Position numbers and translations under genes: made by a program. Below, piece after piece: positions 1 through 7,795 of a stretch of DNA of 18,143 bases (position 1 is the stretch's first letter; each line of letters starts with the position of its first letter). This DNA is from an uncultured Bilophila sp. (GTDB taxonomy: Bacteria; Desulfobacterota; Desulfovibrionia; Desulfovibrionales; Desulfovibrionaceae). Where the stretch lies: positions 1 to 18,143 of the forward strand of contig CAUHBW010000020.1 of the NCBI GenBank assembly GCA_959604115.1, given 5' to 3'. The notes under the pieces were generated by a model, which saw nothing but the letters and a program-made list of their open reading frames with translations, was not told where the DNA came from and did no database searches.

Positions 1-26
1 CTTCCCCTCCCCAATCTCATATTCCC

Positions 27-767
27 CTATTCGCCCAGCCACTTGTTGCGGATGGCCTTTTCCTTGCCGTTTTCGCGGATGGCCTTGAGGCCCTTGTTGA
101 CCTGAGCGGCGAGTTCGGCGTTGTCCTTGCTGAACACGAAGCCGATGTATTCGGCGTCTTCGGTGAGGAAGGCGACCTTCATGAGATCCTTGTAGCCTTC
201 CTTGCGGCTGGCGTAGTAGCGGGCGACCGGGTCGTCGCAGACCACGACGTCGAGGCGGCCGTTGCGCATGTCTTCAAACACGAGGCCCACTTCGTCGTAG
301 GTGCGGAGGTCGATGTCCACGTTCATCTTGCGCAGAGCCTCGATGGCGGTGGTGCCGATCTGCACGCCGACCTTCTTTCCCTTGAGGTCTTCGGGCTTGG
401 TGATCGGGGCGTCCTTGGCGACCACGACGGCCTGATGGACTTCATAGTAGGGATCGGAGAACACATAGGCCTTCTTGCGCTTCTCGGTGATGGTCACGCA
501 GGAGGCGATGACGTTGGCCTGCCCGGATTCGAGCGACGCGAAGATGCCGTCCCACGCGATGTTGCGGAACTCGCTCTTCATGCCCAGTTCCTCGGCGATG
601 GCGGCGATGATGTCGCGGTCGTACCCGATGATGTTCTTGTTTTCGTCCAGGAATTCCATGGGCGGCCACGTGGGGTTGGCGGCGGCGATGAGCGTTTTCT
701 CCGCGGCGAATGCGGGCCCGCAGAGCACCAGAACGGCCAGAAGACTGGTCAGAATGCTACGAAACAT
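27..767 (-). CDS. Periplasmic amino-acid-binding protein of an ABC transporter (SBP family 3)
   Basis: Predicted 246-residue secreted solute-binding protein that would capture a polar or charged amino acid in the periplasm and hand it to an ABC permease. The N-terminus is a clear signal peptide (MFRSILTSLLAVLVLCGPAFA, cut before AEK). The mature part has the family-3 pattern: an early PPMEF segment, GYDRDIIAAIAEELG, then WDGIFASLESGQ, TITEKR and FSDPYY. The open frame extends 20 codons further upstream, but the start at 767 is chosen because GGAGGAG lies just before it and a good promoter (799-827) overlaps the longer frame. No permease or ATPase gene is visible next to it; one could lie beyond the left edge. 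The neighbouring glnH is divergent and only distantly similar, so this is a separate uptake system. The ligand cannot be fixed from sequence alone. Confidence 0.9.
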   Translation of the reverse strand: MFRSILTSLLAVLVLCGPAFAAEKTLIAAANPTWPPMEFLDENKNIIGYDRDIIAAIAEELGMKSEFRNIAWDGIFASLESGQANVIASCVTITEKRKKAYVFSDPYYEVHQAVVVAKDAPITKPEDLKGKKVGVQIGTTAIEALRKMNVDIDLRTYDEVGLVFEDMRNGRLDVVVCDDPVARYYASRKEGYKDLMKVAFLTEDAEYIGFVFSKDNAELAAQVNKGLKAIRENGKEKAIRNKWLGE

Positions 768-798
768 GGTTTCTCCTCCAGAAAAAATAAAGTGGAAA

Positions 799-827
799 AC
801 CATAGTCCGGCGTCGGAGGGCCGTCAA
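799..827 (-). promoter_or_regulatory. Sigma-70-type promoter of the amino-acid-binding protein gene
   Basis: Read on the minus strand, TTGACG (827-822) and TATGGT (804-799) are separated by exactly 17 bases. They match the sigma-70 -35 and -10 consensus at 5 of 6 and 4 of 6 positions. Transcription would start near 792, giving a leader of about 25 nt that contains the GGAGGAG ribosome-binding site. The position also argues against the longer open frame starting at 827. Confidence 0.65.
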
Positions 828-1173
828 CAGGAAAAGCGGAGCGGGGGCAAGGGGATGGGGGACTCGCTCCGTCGGGCGGATGCGGATGCGGAAACGCCCG
901 CCATTGTGGAAAAAGGGCTTCCCTACTTGATTTTTGTTGGGCGATGCGTGATTCTACCGGCTGGTATGCTATGGAAGGGAGCGCGTCGCCGCGATCGGAG
1001 AGATTCCGTCGGGCGGGGGCCTCCTTTCCTGACGGCCGCCGCGTGAGACGCGGAGGCGCCCGTGTTTCTGTTCGACGGGACGGATTGTCGCCCCGTTTGT
1101 GGAAAAGGCCATGCCGGATTCCTTCATGGAACGCGGCTTCTCCCTTTCTCCCCTAACCAGAATGAGGTTGATA
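828..1173. other. Divergent intergenic region between the two binding-protein genes
   Basis: No convincing gene is seen here. Open frames on both strands have no ribosome-binding site and no recognisable protein. The only clear structure is a hairpin, GCCGCCGCGT (1035-1044) with ACGCGGAGGC (1048-1057), ten pairs with one mismatch around a GAG loop; it lies about 115 bases before glnH and is not followed by a T run. I could not find a strong sigma-70 promoter for glnH. Confidence 0.5.
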
Positions 1174-1932
1174 ATGAAACGTCTCGCCGCCCTGCTGATG
1201 GGCTTGCTTCTCATGACCGTGCTGGTCGTTCCGGCCTCCGCCAAGGATCTCGTCGTCGCCCACGATACCAACTTCATGCCCTTTGAATTCAAGGGCCCCG
1301 ACGGGAAATTCACCGGCTTCGACATCGAACTGTGGGAAACCATCGCCAAGAAACTCGGCCTCAGCTATACGTTCCAGCCTATGGACTTCAACGGCATCAT
1401 CCCCGGCCTCCAGACCGGCAACGTCGATGTGGGCATCGCCGGCATGACCATCACGCCCGAACGCGCCAAGGTCGTGCTGTTCTCCGACGGCTACTACACC
1501 TCCGGCCTCAAGATTCTCGTCCGTGACGGCGAAAAGAACATCAACAAGCTGGAAGACCTCGCCGGAAAGGTCGTCGCCGTGAAGACCGGCACCTCGTCCG
1601 TCCCGTTTATGAAGGATTTCGGCAAGGCCAAGGAACTGAAGCAGTTCCCCAACAACGACGGTATGTTCTTTGAACTGCTGAGCCGTGGTGTGGACGCCGT
1701 GGTGTTCGACATGCCCGTGGTCACCGCCTTCGCCAATTCCGCCGGCAAGGGCAAGGCCAAGGTGGTCGGCCCCCTTTATGAAGGCCAGAAGTACGGCATC
1801 GGTTTCGCGCAGGGCAGCGAAGCGCTGGTGAAGAAGGTCAACGAGGCCCTCGCCCAGATGCGCAAGGACGGCTCCTACGCCAAGCTGTATGAAAAGTGGT
1901 TCGGTTTCGCGCCCAAGGAATCGGATATGTAG
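1174..1932 (+). CDS. glnH: Glutamine-binding periplasmic protein GlnH
   Basis: 252-residue periplasmic binding protein of a glutamine ABC importer. The signal peptide is MKRLAALLMGLLLMTVLVVPASA, cut before KDLVV. The mature protein closely follows Escherichia coli GlnH: DTNFMPFEFKGPDGKFTGFD, then PMDFNGIIPGLQTGNVD, TITPERAK, FSDGYY, VVAVKTGTSSV and a C-terminal YEKWFG. The frame is open 25 codons upstream, but the start at 1174 is supported by a TGAGGT ribosome-binding site about 8 bases before ATG and by its position at the signal peptide. It is followed by the permease gene glnP, with two hairpins between them that probably lower downstream expression, as is usual when a binding protein is needed in excess. 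Glutamine as ligand rests on family resemblance. Confidence 0.93.
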   Translation: MKRLAALLMGLLLMTVLVVPASAKDLVVAHDTNFMPFEFKGPDGKFTGFDIELWETIAKKLGLSYTFQPMDFNGIIPGLQTGNVDVGIAGMTITPERAKVVLFSDGYYTSGLKILVRDGEKNINKLEDLAGKVVAVKTGTSSVPFMKDFGKAKELKQFPNNDGMFFELLSRGVDAVVFDMPVVTAFANSAGKGKAKVVGPLYEGQKYGIGFAQGSEALVKKVNEALAQMRKDGSYAKLYEKWFGFAPKESDM

Positions 1933-1990
1933 GACGCGCGCGTCCTCAAGAGTGGAGACACGGGGAGGTTCTGGCCTCCCCGTCCCTTTT
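1931..1990 (+). terminator. Tandem hairpins between glnH and glnP (likely partial terminator or mRNA-stabilising element)
   Basis: Two stem-loops sit back to back. The first, AGGACGCG/CGCGTCCT (1931-1946), is a perfect 16-base palindrome overlapping the glnH stop codon. The second pairs CGGGGAGG (1961-1968) with CCTCCCCG (1975-1982) around a six-base loop and is followed by a pyrimidine stretch with short T runs, not a clean T tract. The next gene in the operon starts at 2016, so read-through must occur. This fits differential expression of glnH over glnP. Confidence 0.6.
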
Positions 1991-2015
1991 CTTCCTTTAA
2001 TCCATCGGGTGCCGC

Positions 2016-2729
2016 ATGGCTTTTGACTTTGAACCTTCCATTATTCTGGAAACCGCGCCCCAACTGCTGAGCGGTGTGAAGCTCACGCTGATCCTCACCG
2101 TGGGCGGGCTTCTTTTCGGCCTTCTTCTCGGCGTGGTCACCGGGCTTGTCAACACTTCCCGAAGCCGCATCCTCAGGGGGATCGCCATCGTCTACATCGA
2201 GGCGATCCGGGGAACGCCGCTCATCGTTCAGGTGATGTTCCTCTATTTCGGCCTTCCGCTGGCCCTCGGCATGCGCATTCCCCCCGACGTGGCGGGCGTC
2301 ATCGCCATCGGCGTGAACTCCGGCGCGTACATCGCCGAAATCGTGCGCGGAGCCATCGTTTCCATCGACAAGGGGCAGACGGAAGCCGGGCGGTCCACCG
2401 GGCTCACGCAGGCCCAGACCATGCTCTACATCATCTGGCCTCAGGCTTTCCGGCGCATGATCCCGCCGCTGACCAACCAGTGCATCATTTCGTTGAAGGA
2501 TACGTCTCTGCTGGTGGTCATCGGCGTCGGCGAACTGACCCGTCAGGGGCAGGAAATCATCGCCGTGAACTTCCGGGCCTTTGAAGTGTGGCTGACCGTG
2601 GCGATTTTCTACCTCGCCATGACCCTGAGCATCTCCGCCGTGCTCCGCTACTACGAGCGCAAGCTCATGCTCGGCAGACGTTCCGCGCCCGCGGCGGTGC
2701 CTCCGGTGCCTTCCGATCCGCAGGCGTAA
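2016..2729 (+). CDS. glnP: Glutamine ABC transporter permease GlnP
   Basis: 237-residue inner-membrane permease of the His/Glu/Gln/Arg (HisM/GlnP) type. It shows the typical first helix (LTLILTVGGLLFGLLLGVV), the IEAIRGTPLIVQVMFLYFGLP segment, and the cytoplasmic EAA loop EAGRSTGLTQAQTMLYIIWP that docks the ATPase. About five membrane segments are expected. The last 16 residues form an Ala/Pro-rich tail that makes it slightly longer than the E. coli protein. The start has only a weak upstream GGGTG as ribosome-binding site. It follows glnH by 83 bases. The usual third gene, glnQ, is absent; the next gene is a SulP transporter, so the ATPase must come from elsewhere in the genome. Confidence 0.92.
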   Translation: MAFDFEPSIILETAPQLLSGVKLTLILTVGGLLFGLLLGVVTGLVNTSRSRILRGIAIVYIEAIRGTPLIVQVMFLYFGLPLALGMRIPPDVAGVIAIGVNSGAYIAEIVRGAIVSIDKGQTEAGRSTGLTQAQTMLYIIWPQAFRRMIPPLTNQCIISLKDTSLLVVIGVGELTRQGQEIIAVNFRAFEVWLTVAIFYLAMTLSISAVLRYYERKLMLGRRSAPAAVPPVPSDPQA

Positions 2730-2780
2730 CATCCCGTTTCATCCATCTTTTTCCGGTTTGCAAGTGTCCGAAGGAGAGAT

Positions 2781-4484
2781 ATGTCCAGCACCGTGCAGCA
2801 GGCTCAGCACAAATCCCCTTTGATTCCGAGCCTTTTTAAGACAATTCGCAATGGGTACACCCTCGGGATGCTGTCCAAGGACGTCTCCGCGGGCATTACG
2901 GTGGGCGTGGTGGCCATCCCGCTCGCGCTCGCCTTCGCCATCGCCTCGGGGCTGACGCCGGAACGCGGCCTGTACACGTCCATCGTCGCCGGGTTCTTCA
3001 TGGCCTTTTTCAGCGGCAGCCGTTTTCCGGTCAGCGGGCCGACGGGCGCGTTCGTCGTCATCATCTACAGCATCGTTTCCCGGCACGGGTACGAAGGGCT
3101 GGTCCTGACGACGCTGATGGCGGGCATTCTGCTGATCATTTTCGGCTTCTTGCGATTGGGCGTGCTGGTGAAGTACATTCCCTATCCGGTGACCACGGGG
3201 TTCACCGCGGGAATCGCCCTGCTGATCTTCTCGTCGCAGATGAAGGACTTCTTCGGCCTGCCCCTTGTGGATACGCCGCCGGAGTTTTTTGACAAATGGG
3301 GAGCCTATGCGCAGAACGCGATGGATTTCAGTCCGGCGACGTTCGGCGTTTCCCTGTTCACGCTGGCGGTCATTCTGTTGATCCGGCGCACGGTCCCCAA
3401 GATTCCCGCGCCGGTGGTGGCGGTGTTTCTGGCGACGCTGGTGGTGTGGCTGTTCGGCCTGCCCACCGAAACCATCGGTTCCCGGTTCGGCAGCCTGCCC
3501 ACGGGCTTTCCCGAATTCACCATGCCCTACGGCGTGACCTTCGAGCGCATCCGCGAGCTGTTCCCCGACGCGCTGACCATCGCCCTGCTGGCGGGCATCG
3601 AATCCCTGCTCGCCTGCGTGGTGGCGGACAGCATGACCGGCGACCGGCACAATTCCAACATGGAGCTGGTTTCGCAGGGCGTCGGCAACGTGGTTTCGGT
3701 GTTTTTCGGCGGTTTCGCGGCTACGGGAGCCATCGCGCGCACCGCGACCAACATCCGGGCGGGCGCGGTTTCGTCCGTTTCCGCCATCGTGCACTCCCTG
3801 TTCCTTGTGGCGGTCGCCATGTGGCTGCTGCCGCTCATCGAGTTCATCCCGCTGGCGGCCCTCGCCGCCGTGCTGGTGACGGTCGCCTACGACATGAGCG
3901 ATCTGCGCACGGTGCGCCACATCTTCGAAGGGCCGAAGTCCGACTGGTCGGTGATGATCCTGACCTTTGCGCTGACGGTGATATTCGACCTGACCGTGGC
4001 CGTGTACACCGGCGTCATGCTGGCCTCGCTGCTGTTCATGCGCCGCATGAGCGAGCTGACGGGCATCCACACCTGCGTTTCCGGCGAAGAGGAAGAGGCC
4101 GCCGAGCACGACATCCCGGTGCCGGATGAGGAAAGCGTGCCCGACGGCGTGGAGATCTTCGCCATCAACGGCCCGCTGTTCTTCGGTGTGGCGGATCGGT
4201 TCCAGTCCACGCTGGACGCGATGGAGACGCCGCCCAAGGTGTTCATCATGTATCTGCACAACACGCCCGCCATCGACATGACCGGCATCCACGCGCTGGA
4301 AGCGTTCCTCGAACGCCGTCAGGAGGGGTGTCGCGTGCTGTTCGCCGCCGTGCAGGAACCCGCCCGCCGGACCCTCCAGCGCGTCGGCATCCTTCGCGCC
4401 GTGGGCGAAGAGAACATCTTCCCGTCTCTCGACGAGGCCCTGCTCCGCGCCGAGGAGATTCTGGAAGAAGAGAAAGGGAAGTGA
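2781..4484 (+). CDS. SulP-family anion transporter with C-terminal STAS domain
   Basis: 567-residue inner-membrane secondary transporter of the SLC26/SulP family. The family signature is seen at residues 35-100 (GITVGVVAIPLALAFAIASG, GLYTSIVAGFF, FPVSGPTGAF), followed by about 10-12 hydrophobic helices to around residue 430. The rest is a cytoplasmic STAS domain (roughly 450-560). In STAS anti-sigma antagonists the conserved loop is D-x-S-G; here it reads DMTG, so Thr replaces the phosphorylatable Ser. Family members carry sulfate, bicarbonate or dicarboxylates; sulfate is tempting next to a dissimilatory sulfur gene set but is not proven. The start has an AAGGAGAG ribosome-binding site. It lies 51 bases after glnP and may be co-transcribed, with a strong terminator downstream at 4623-4655. 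Confidence 0.92.
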   Translation: MSSTVQQAQHKSPLIPSLFKTIRNGYTLGMLSKDVSAGITVGVVAIPLALAFAIASGLTPERGLYTSIVAGFFMAFFSGSRFPVSGPTGAFVVIIYSIVSRHGYEGLVLTTLMAGILLIIFGFLRLGVLVKYIPYPVTTGFTAGIALLIFSSQMKDFFGLPLVDTPPEFFDKWGAYAQNAMDFSPATFGVSLFTLAVILLIRRTVPKIPAPVVAVFLATLVVWLFGLPTETIGSRFGSLPTGFPEFTMPYGVTFERIRELFPDALTIALLAGIESLLACVVADSMTGDRHNSNMELVSQGVGNVVSVFFGGFAATGAIARTATNIRAGAVSSVSAIVHSLFLVAVAMWLLPLIEFIPLAALAAVLVTVAYDMSDLRTVRHIFEGPKSDWSVMILTFALTVIFDLTVAVYTGVMLASLLFMRRMSELTGIHTCVSGEEEEAAEHDIPVPDEESVPDGVEIFAINGPLFFGVADRFQSTLDAMETPPKVFIMYLHNTPAIDMTGIHALEAFLERRQEGCRVLFAAVQEPARRTLQRVGILRAVGEENIFPSLDEALLRAEEILEEEKGK

Positions 4485-4507
4485 GATGAAGATGGGGGGC
4501 GGGGCGC

Positions 4508-4610
4508 GGGAACCTTACTCCACAACGGTTCCCTCTCCCCTCCCCCAAACCCCCTCCTCTCTCCCTCCCAAGACTTTCGTGTTTATCGAATCCCTGTCGT
4601 CGGTTTTCCC
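4508..4610 (+). repeat. Intergenic hairpin/pyrimidine repeat, copy A
   Basis: Copy of a dispersed element also seen at 7652-7795 and 14814-14905. It consists of a hairpin (GGGAACC 4508-4514 with GGTTCCC 4527-4533), then an almost pure C/T tract to about 4569, then AAGACTTTCGT (4570-4580) and TTATCGAATCCCTGT (4583-4597). The last 15-mer is identical in the copy at 14891-14905, and AAGACTTTCGT is identical at 7726-7736. It follows sulP and precedes a rho-independent terminator. Confidence 0.65.
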
Positions 4611-4622
4611 TGCGATGTGAGG

Positions 4623-4655
4623 AGCGTCCGAACGGAGCGTGTTCGGGCGCTTTTT
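4623..4655 (+). terminator. Rho-independent terminator after the SulP gene
   Basis: AGCGTCCGAAC (4623-4633) pairs with GTTCGGGCGCT (4641-4651) as an 11-bp stem with one wobble and a seven-base loop, followed by a run of five T (4651-4655). It ends plus-strand transcription from glnHP-sulP before comM. Confidence 0.85.
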
Positions 4656-4895
4656 GCGTTGCGGGACGGTGAAGGAAAAGGGGAGGGAGGAGCCGGGCGT
4701 TTGTGCTGTCCGGCGTTCGTGTGGTAGCTTCCCTGTGGACGTTTCAGGGGAAGGGCGTCGTGCCCGCCCCGGTTTCCGAAGAGAGAGGAAAACACGCCGG
4801 GTCAAGGGGGCGGTTTGCCCCTGCCGGCGCGGTTCGCGTCTTGCGAGTGCGGGGCGGACCCTGCCCGCCGGAGGCGTTTCCAGAGGGAAAGTTCT

Positions 4896-6422
4896 ATGGT
4901 CGTCAGACTGGCATGCGGAGCGTTGCAGGGTGTGGACGCCTTTCGGGTGGACCTCGAAGTGGATTTTCTCCGAAAGGGGATGCCCGCGTTCGTGATGGTC
5001 GGGCTTGCCGAGGGCGCGGTCAGGGAGGCCAAGGAGCGGGTTTTCGCCGCCCTGCGGTCGTGCGGCTTTACCCTGCCCGCAGCGCGCATTACGGTGAATC
5101 TGGCCCCCGCCGACCGCCGGAAGGCCGGAAGCGGCTACGATCTGCCGTTGGCGGTGGCCCTGCTGGCGGCTTCCGGCGTCGTGCCCGAAGAGCGGGTGCG
5201 GGGCTGGTTCCTCGCCGGGGAATTGTCCCTTGGCGGCGCGATCAAGCCCGTTCCCGGCGTGTTGCCGCTGGCCATGCTGGCCCGGAGCGAAGGCGCGCGG
5301 GGCATCGTCACCGCCGCCGAAAACGCCTCGGAAGCCGCGCTGGTCGAAGGGCTGTCCGCCTACGGTCCGGCGACGCTGGACGAGGCCGTGCGCTTTCTGC
5401 TCGGAGAAGAGGAGCTGCGTCCCGCCGAGCCGCCCGTCGACGACGAGGACGGCCTGCGCGGCGCGCCGGATTTCGCGGACGTGAAGGGGCAGGAGCACGC
5501 TAAGCGGGCCATTGAAATCGCGGCGGCGGGCGCGCACAATCTGCTGCTCATCGGCCCGCCCGGCAGTGGGAAGACCATGCTCGCCAAGCGCATTCCGTCC
5601 ATCCTGCCGCCCCTCGCCCCCGACGAGGCGCTTGAAGTGACCAAGATTTACAGCGTGGCGGGTATGCTCGGAGGCAAGGGGCTCGTGTCCGAACGGCCTT
5701 TCCGCGAGCCGCACCACACGGTGTCGGACGTGGCGCTGGTCGGCGGCGGGACGTATCCCCGGCCCGGCGAAGTGTCGTTGGCGCACCGGGGAGTGCTGTT
5801 CCTCGACGAGCTGCCGGAATACGGCAAGAGCACGCTCGATGTGCTGCGCCAACCGCTTGAGGGCGGCACGGTCACGGTATCCCGTTCGGCGCATTCGGTG
5901 ACCTTTCCGGCGGACTGCATGCTGGTGGCGGCGATGAATCCCTGTCCCTGCGGCTATGCGACCGATCCCCGGCATACCTGCGTGTGTTCGCCCCTCCAGA
6001 TACGGCGTTACCGGTCGCGACTTTCCGGGCCGCTGCTGGACCGCATCGACCTGCACGTCAACGTGCCCGCCGTGCCGTATGAGGATTTGCAGGCCGGAGC
6101 CTCGCCGGTGACTTCGGCGCGGATGCGGGAACGGGTGCTGGCGGCGCGCGCCGTGCAGCGGGAGCGGTACGCGGAGACGCCCCGTTGCCGCACCAATGCG
6201 GACCTTTCCGGCGGGTTTCTGGAAGCGCACTGCCGTCTGGGCGCGGAGGAACGGGAGTTTCTCCGCGAAGCCGTGCAGCGTCTGGCCCTTTCCGCGCGGG
6301 CCTATACCCGCATCCTGCGGATCAGCCGGACCATCGCGGACCTGGCGGGCGCGGAACGCCTCGGCATTCCCCACCTTGCCGAGGCCATCGGATGCCGCGT
6401 CCTCGACAGGGAAGTCCTGTAA
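4896..6422 (+). CDS. comM: ComM/YifB-family AAA+ ATPase (magnesium-chelatase-like)
   Basis: 508-residue cytoplasmic AAA+ protein, almost the same length as E. coli YifB. Members act as branch-migration helicases that help integrate incoming DNA during natural transformation in some bacteria; they are widespread and not limited to competent species. The N-terminal ChlI-type domain spans about 1-170, followed by the ATPase: Walker A GPPGSGKT (220-227), Walker B VLFLDE (300-305), and a sensor region with a four-cysteine cluster (C350, C352, C362, C364) that is characteristic of the family. The C-terminal ChlI-C domain contains the LSARAYTRILRISRTIADL helix. The frame is open 27 codons upstream, but the start at 4896 has GAGGG about 9 bases before it and begins at the conserved family N-terminus. 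It probably has its own promoter, since a terminator precedes it. Confidence 0.93.
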   Translation: MVVRLACGALQGVDAFRVDLEVDFLRKGMPAFVMVGLAEGAVREAKERVFAALRSCGFTLPAARITVNLAPADRRKAGSGYDLPLAVALLAASGVVPEERVRGWFLAGELSLGGAIKPVPGVLPLAMLARSEGARGIVTAAENASEAALVEGLSAYGPATLDEAVRFLLGEEELRPAEPPVDDEDGLRGAPDFADVKGQEHAKRAIEIAAAGAHNLLLIGPPGSGKTMLAKRIPSILPPLAPDEALEVTKIYSVAGMLGGKGLVSERPFREPHHTVSDVALVGGGTYPRPGEVSLAHRGVLFLDELPEYGKSTLDVLRQPLEGGTVTVSRSAHSVTFPADCMLVAAMNPCPCGYATDPRHTCVCSPLQIRRYRSRLSGPLLDRIDLHVNVPAVPYEDLQAGASPVTSARMRERVLAARAVQRERYAETPRCRTNADLSGGFLEAHCRLGAEEREFLREAVQRLALSARAYTRILRISRTIADLAGAERLGIPHLAEAIGCRVLDREVL

Positions 6423-6523
6423 CGGTCTGGCGTTTCCGCAGTATTTCAGGCCAAGCCACGGGCATTCCGGACTGTCCGTGAACACGCGGAGCGGGAGATT
6501 TCAAACAGTTCGGAAGAGGCAAG

Positions 6524-6551
6524 AGGCGAACCTTCAAAGGGCATTTCGCCT
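6524..6551 (+). promoter_or_regulatory. Stem-loop in the selD leader
   Basis: AGGCGAA (6524-6530) pairs with TTCGCCT (6545-6551), and inside it CCTT (6531-6534) pairs with AAGG (6537-6540) with a GCAT bulge. It lies between comM and the selD ribosome-binding site. There is no real T run after it, so it may be a weak comM terminator or a leader structure of selD. Confidence 0.35.
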
Positions 6552-6591
6552 TTCTTCAAAGCATGTGGACACTTTGACCAAGGAGCATGTC

Positions 6592-7641
6592 ATGTCGTTC
6601 AGACTGATGGACAAAGCCAAGGCCGCCGGCTGAGCGGCGAAGACGGCTCCAGAGTTGCTGGAGCAGGTTTTGGCGTCCCTGTCGGGTGCCCCCGACCCGG
6701 AGGGACGCGTATTGCACGGATTCGAGCACAACGAGGATGCGGTGATTCTCCGTACGCCTCCGGCGGGCATGGCGCTGGTGCAGACGGTGGACGTCCTGAG
6801 CCCTCTCGGCAACGATCCTCGGCTGTTCGGGCAGGTTGCGGCGGCGAACGCGCTTTCGGACGTGTACGCTGTCGGCGGCGTGCCGTGGTCGGCCATGAAC
6901 ATCGCGGCATTTCCGGCGCAGGAAGTCCCCTTGGACATCTTCGCGGCGATGTTGCAGGGCGGGCTTGAAAAGATCGCGGAAGCCGGGGCGGTGCTGGCCG
7001 GAGGCCACACGCTGGAGGACGCGGAAATCAAGTACGGCCTGTCCGTGACCGGCTATGTGGACCCGGACGCCGTGGCGAGCAACGCCGGGCTGAGGCCGGG
7101 CGACGTACTGGTGCTGACCAAGCCGCTCGGTACGGGCGTTCTGGCGACCGCCATCAAGGCGCGGTGGGAGAACGGGGACAAGGCCGAAGCGGATCTCTAC
7201 CGCTGGGCCACCCATCTGAACGCTCATGCCGCCGAGGTGCTTCGGGCCATGAAGCTCAAGGCCGCCACGGACATCACGGGCTTCGGGCTTGGCGGGCATC
7301 TGCTGGAGATGGCCCGCGGTTCCGGCGTGGCGGTGGAGGTGGATACGGCGTCCCTGCCGTTCATCGACAACGTGGAGGACTTCGCGTCCGACGGTCTGAT
7401 TCCCGCCGGAACCTACGCGAACCGGAAGCACTGCGCCTGTCGGACGTTCGTGACCCCCGGCGTGGACACTCTGCGCGCGACGCTCGTGTTCGACGCCCAG
7501 ACGTCCGGCGGTCTGGTTCTCGCCGTGCCCTCTGAGCGCGTGGACGAGGCGCTGGAGCGTCTCGCGGCCCTCGGTGAACCCGGGTGGCCCATAGGCCGCG
7601 TATTGCCCCTCAGAGACGGCGCGCAGCTTGTTTTAAGCTAG
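6592..7641 (+). CDS. selD: Selenide, water dikinase (selenophosphate synthetase), selenocysteine-containing
   Basis: Makes selenophosphate from selenide and ATP, the selenium donor for selenocysteine-tRNA. The gene is interrupted by an in-frame TGA at 6631-6633 (codon 14), which should be read as selenocysteine, giving 349 residues. The N-terminus then reads MSFRLMDKAKAAG-U-AAKTAPELLEQ; this aligns with E. coli SelD AGCGCK, placing Sec on the catalytic Cys17 with the essential Lys three residues later. The rest is typical: TVDVLSPLGNDPRLFGQVAAANALSDVYAVGG, LAGGHT and TGFGLGGHLLEMA. The start at 6592 has AAGGAG 8 bases upstream. An automatic caller would start after the TGA and miss about 21 residues including the active site. 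A SECIS-like hairpin follows the TGA. Confidence 0.95.
6631..6664 (+). promoter_or_regulatory. UGA recoding site with bacterial SECIS hairpin in selD
   Basis: The in-frame TGA (6631-6633) is followed after 12 bases by a perfect 7-bp stem, GCTCCAG (6646-6652) with CTGGAGC (6658-6664), and a five-base AGTTG loop. The loop G at 6654 is 21 bases after the UGA. Bacterial SECIS elements recognised by SelB are short stem-loops within the coding region, at about this distance and with a G among the first loop bases, so the fit is good. Confidence 0.85.
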
Positions 7642-7651
7642 GGGAAAAGAA

Positions 7652-7795
7652 CTGGGGAAGGGAGGGGGAAACTTTCTCCAGAAAGTTTCCCCCTCCCTTC
7701 CCCAGACCCCATCCCTCCCCTTTCAAAGACTTTCGTAAACGGGGCGTCTCTCGGGTGCGGCGTCGCGGTGGTCCAAGCCCTGTCGCCAGTTTCCC
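7652..7795 (+). repeat. Intergenic hairpin/pyrimidine repeat, copy B, with 26-bp perfect inverted repeat
   Basis: Begins 10 bases after the selD stop. Arms 7652-7677 and 7680-7705 are perfectly complementary over 26 bases with only CC between them; one arm is G/A-rich and the other C/T-rich. A pyrimidine tract follows, then AAGACTTTCGT (7726-7736, identical to copy A at 4570-4580) and CCCTGTCGCCAGTTTCCC (7778-7795), which resembles copy A at 4592-4610. As RNA it would form a very stable hairpin that could end or stabilise the selD transcript, although no T run follows. Confidence 0.7.

Noticed and set aside
1..26. A possible fourth copy of the pyrimidine repeat at the left edge
   Set aside because: Only a short C-rich segment is visible; neither the hairpin nor the conserved tail is in the window.
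4515..6485. Long open frame of 656 codons opposite comM, and similar long frames opposite sulP, pgpH, murA and tatD
   Set aside because: These are antisense shadows caused by high G+C: Arg/His/Gly-rich translations without domains, and they lie over well-supported genes.
6631..6633. Reading the TGA in selD as a nonsense mutation making a pseudogene
   Set aside because: The stop falls exactly on the catalytic Cys position, is followed by a SECIS hairpin, and the rest of the gene is intact.
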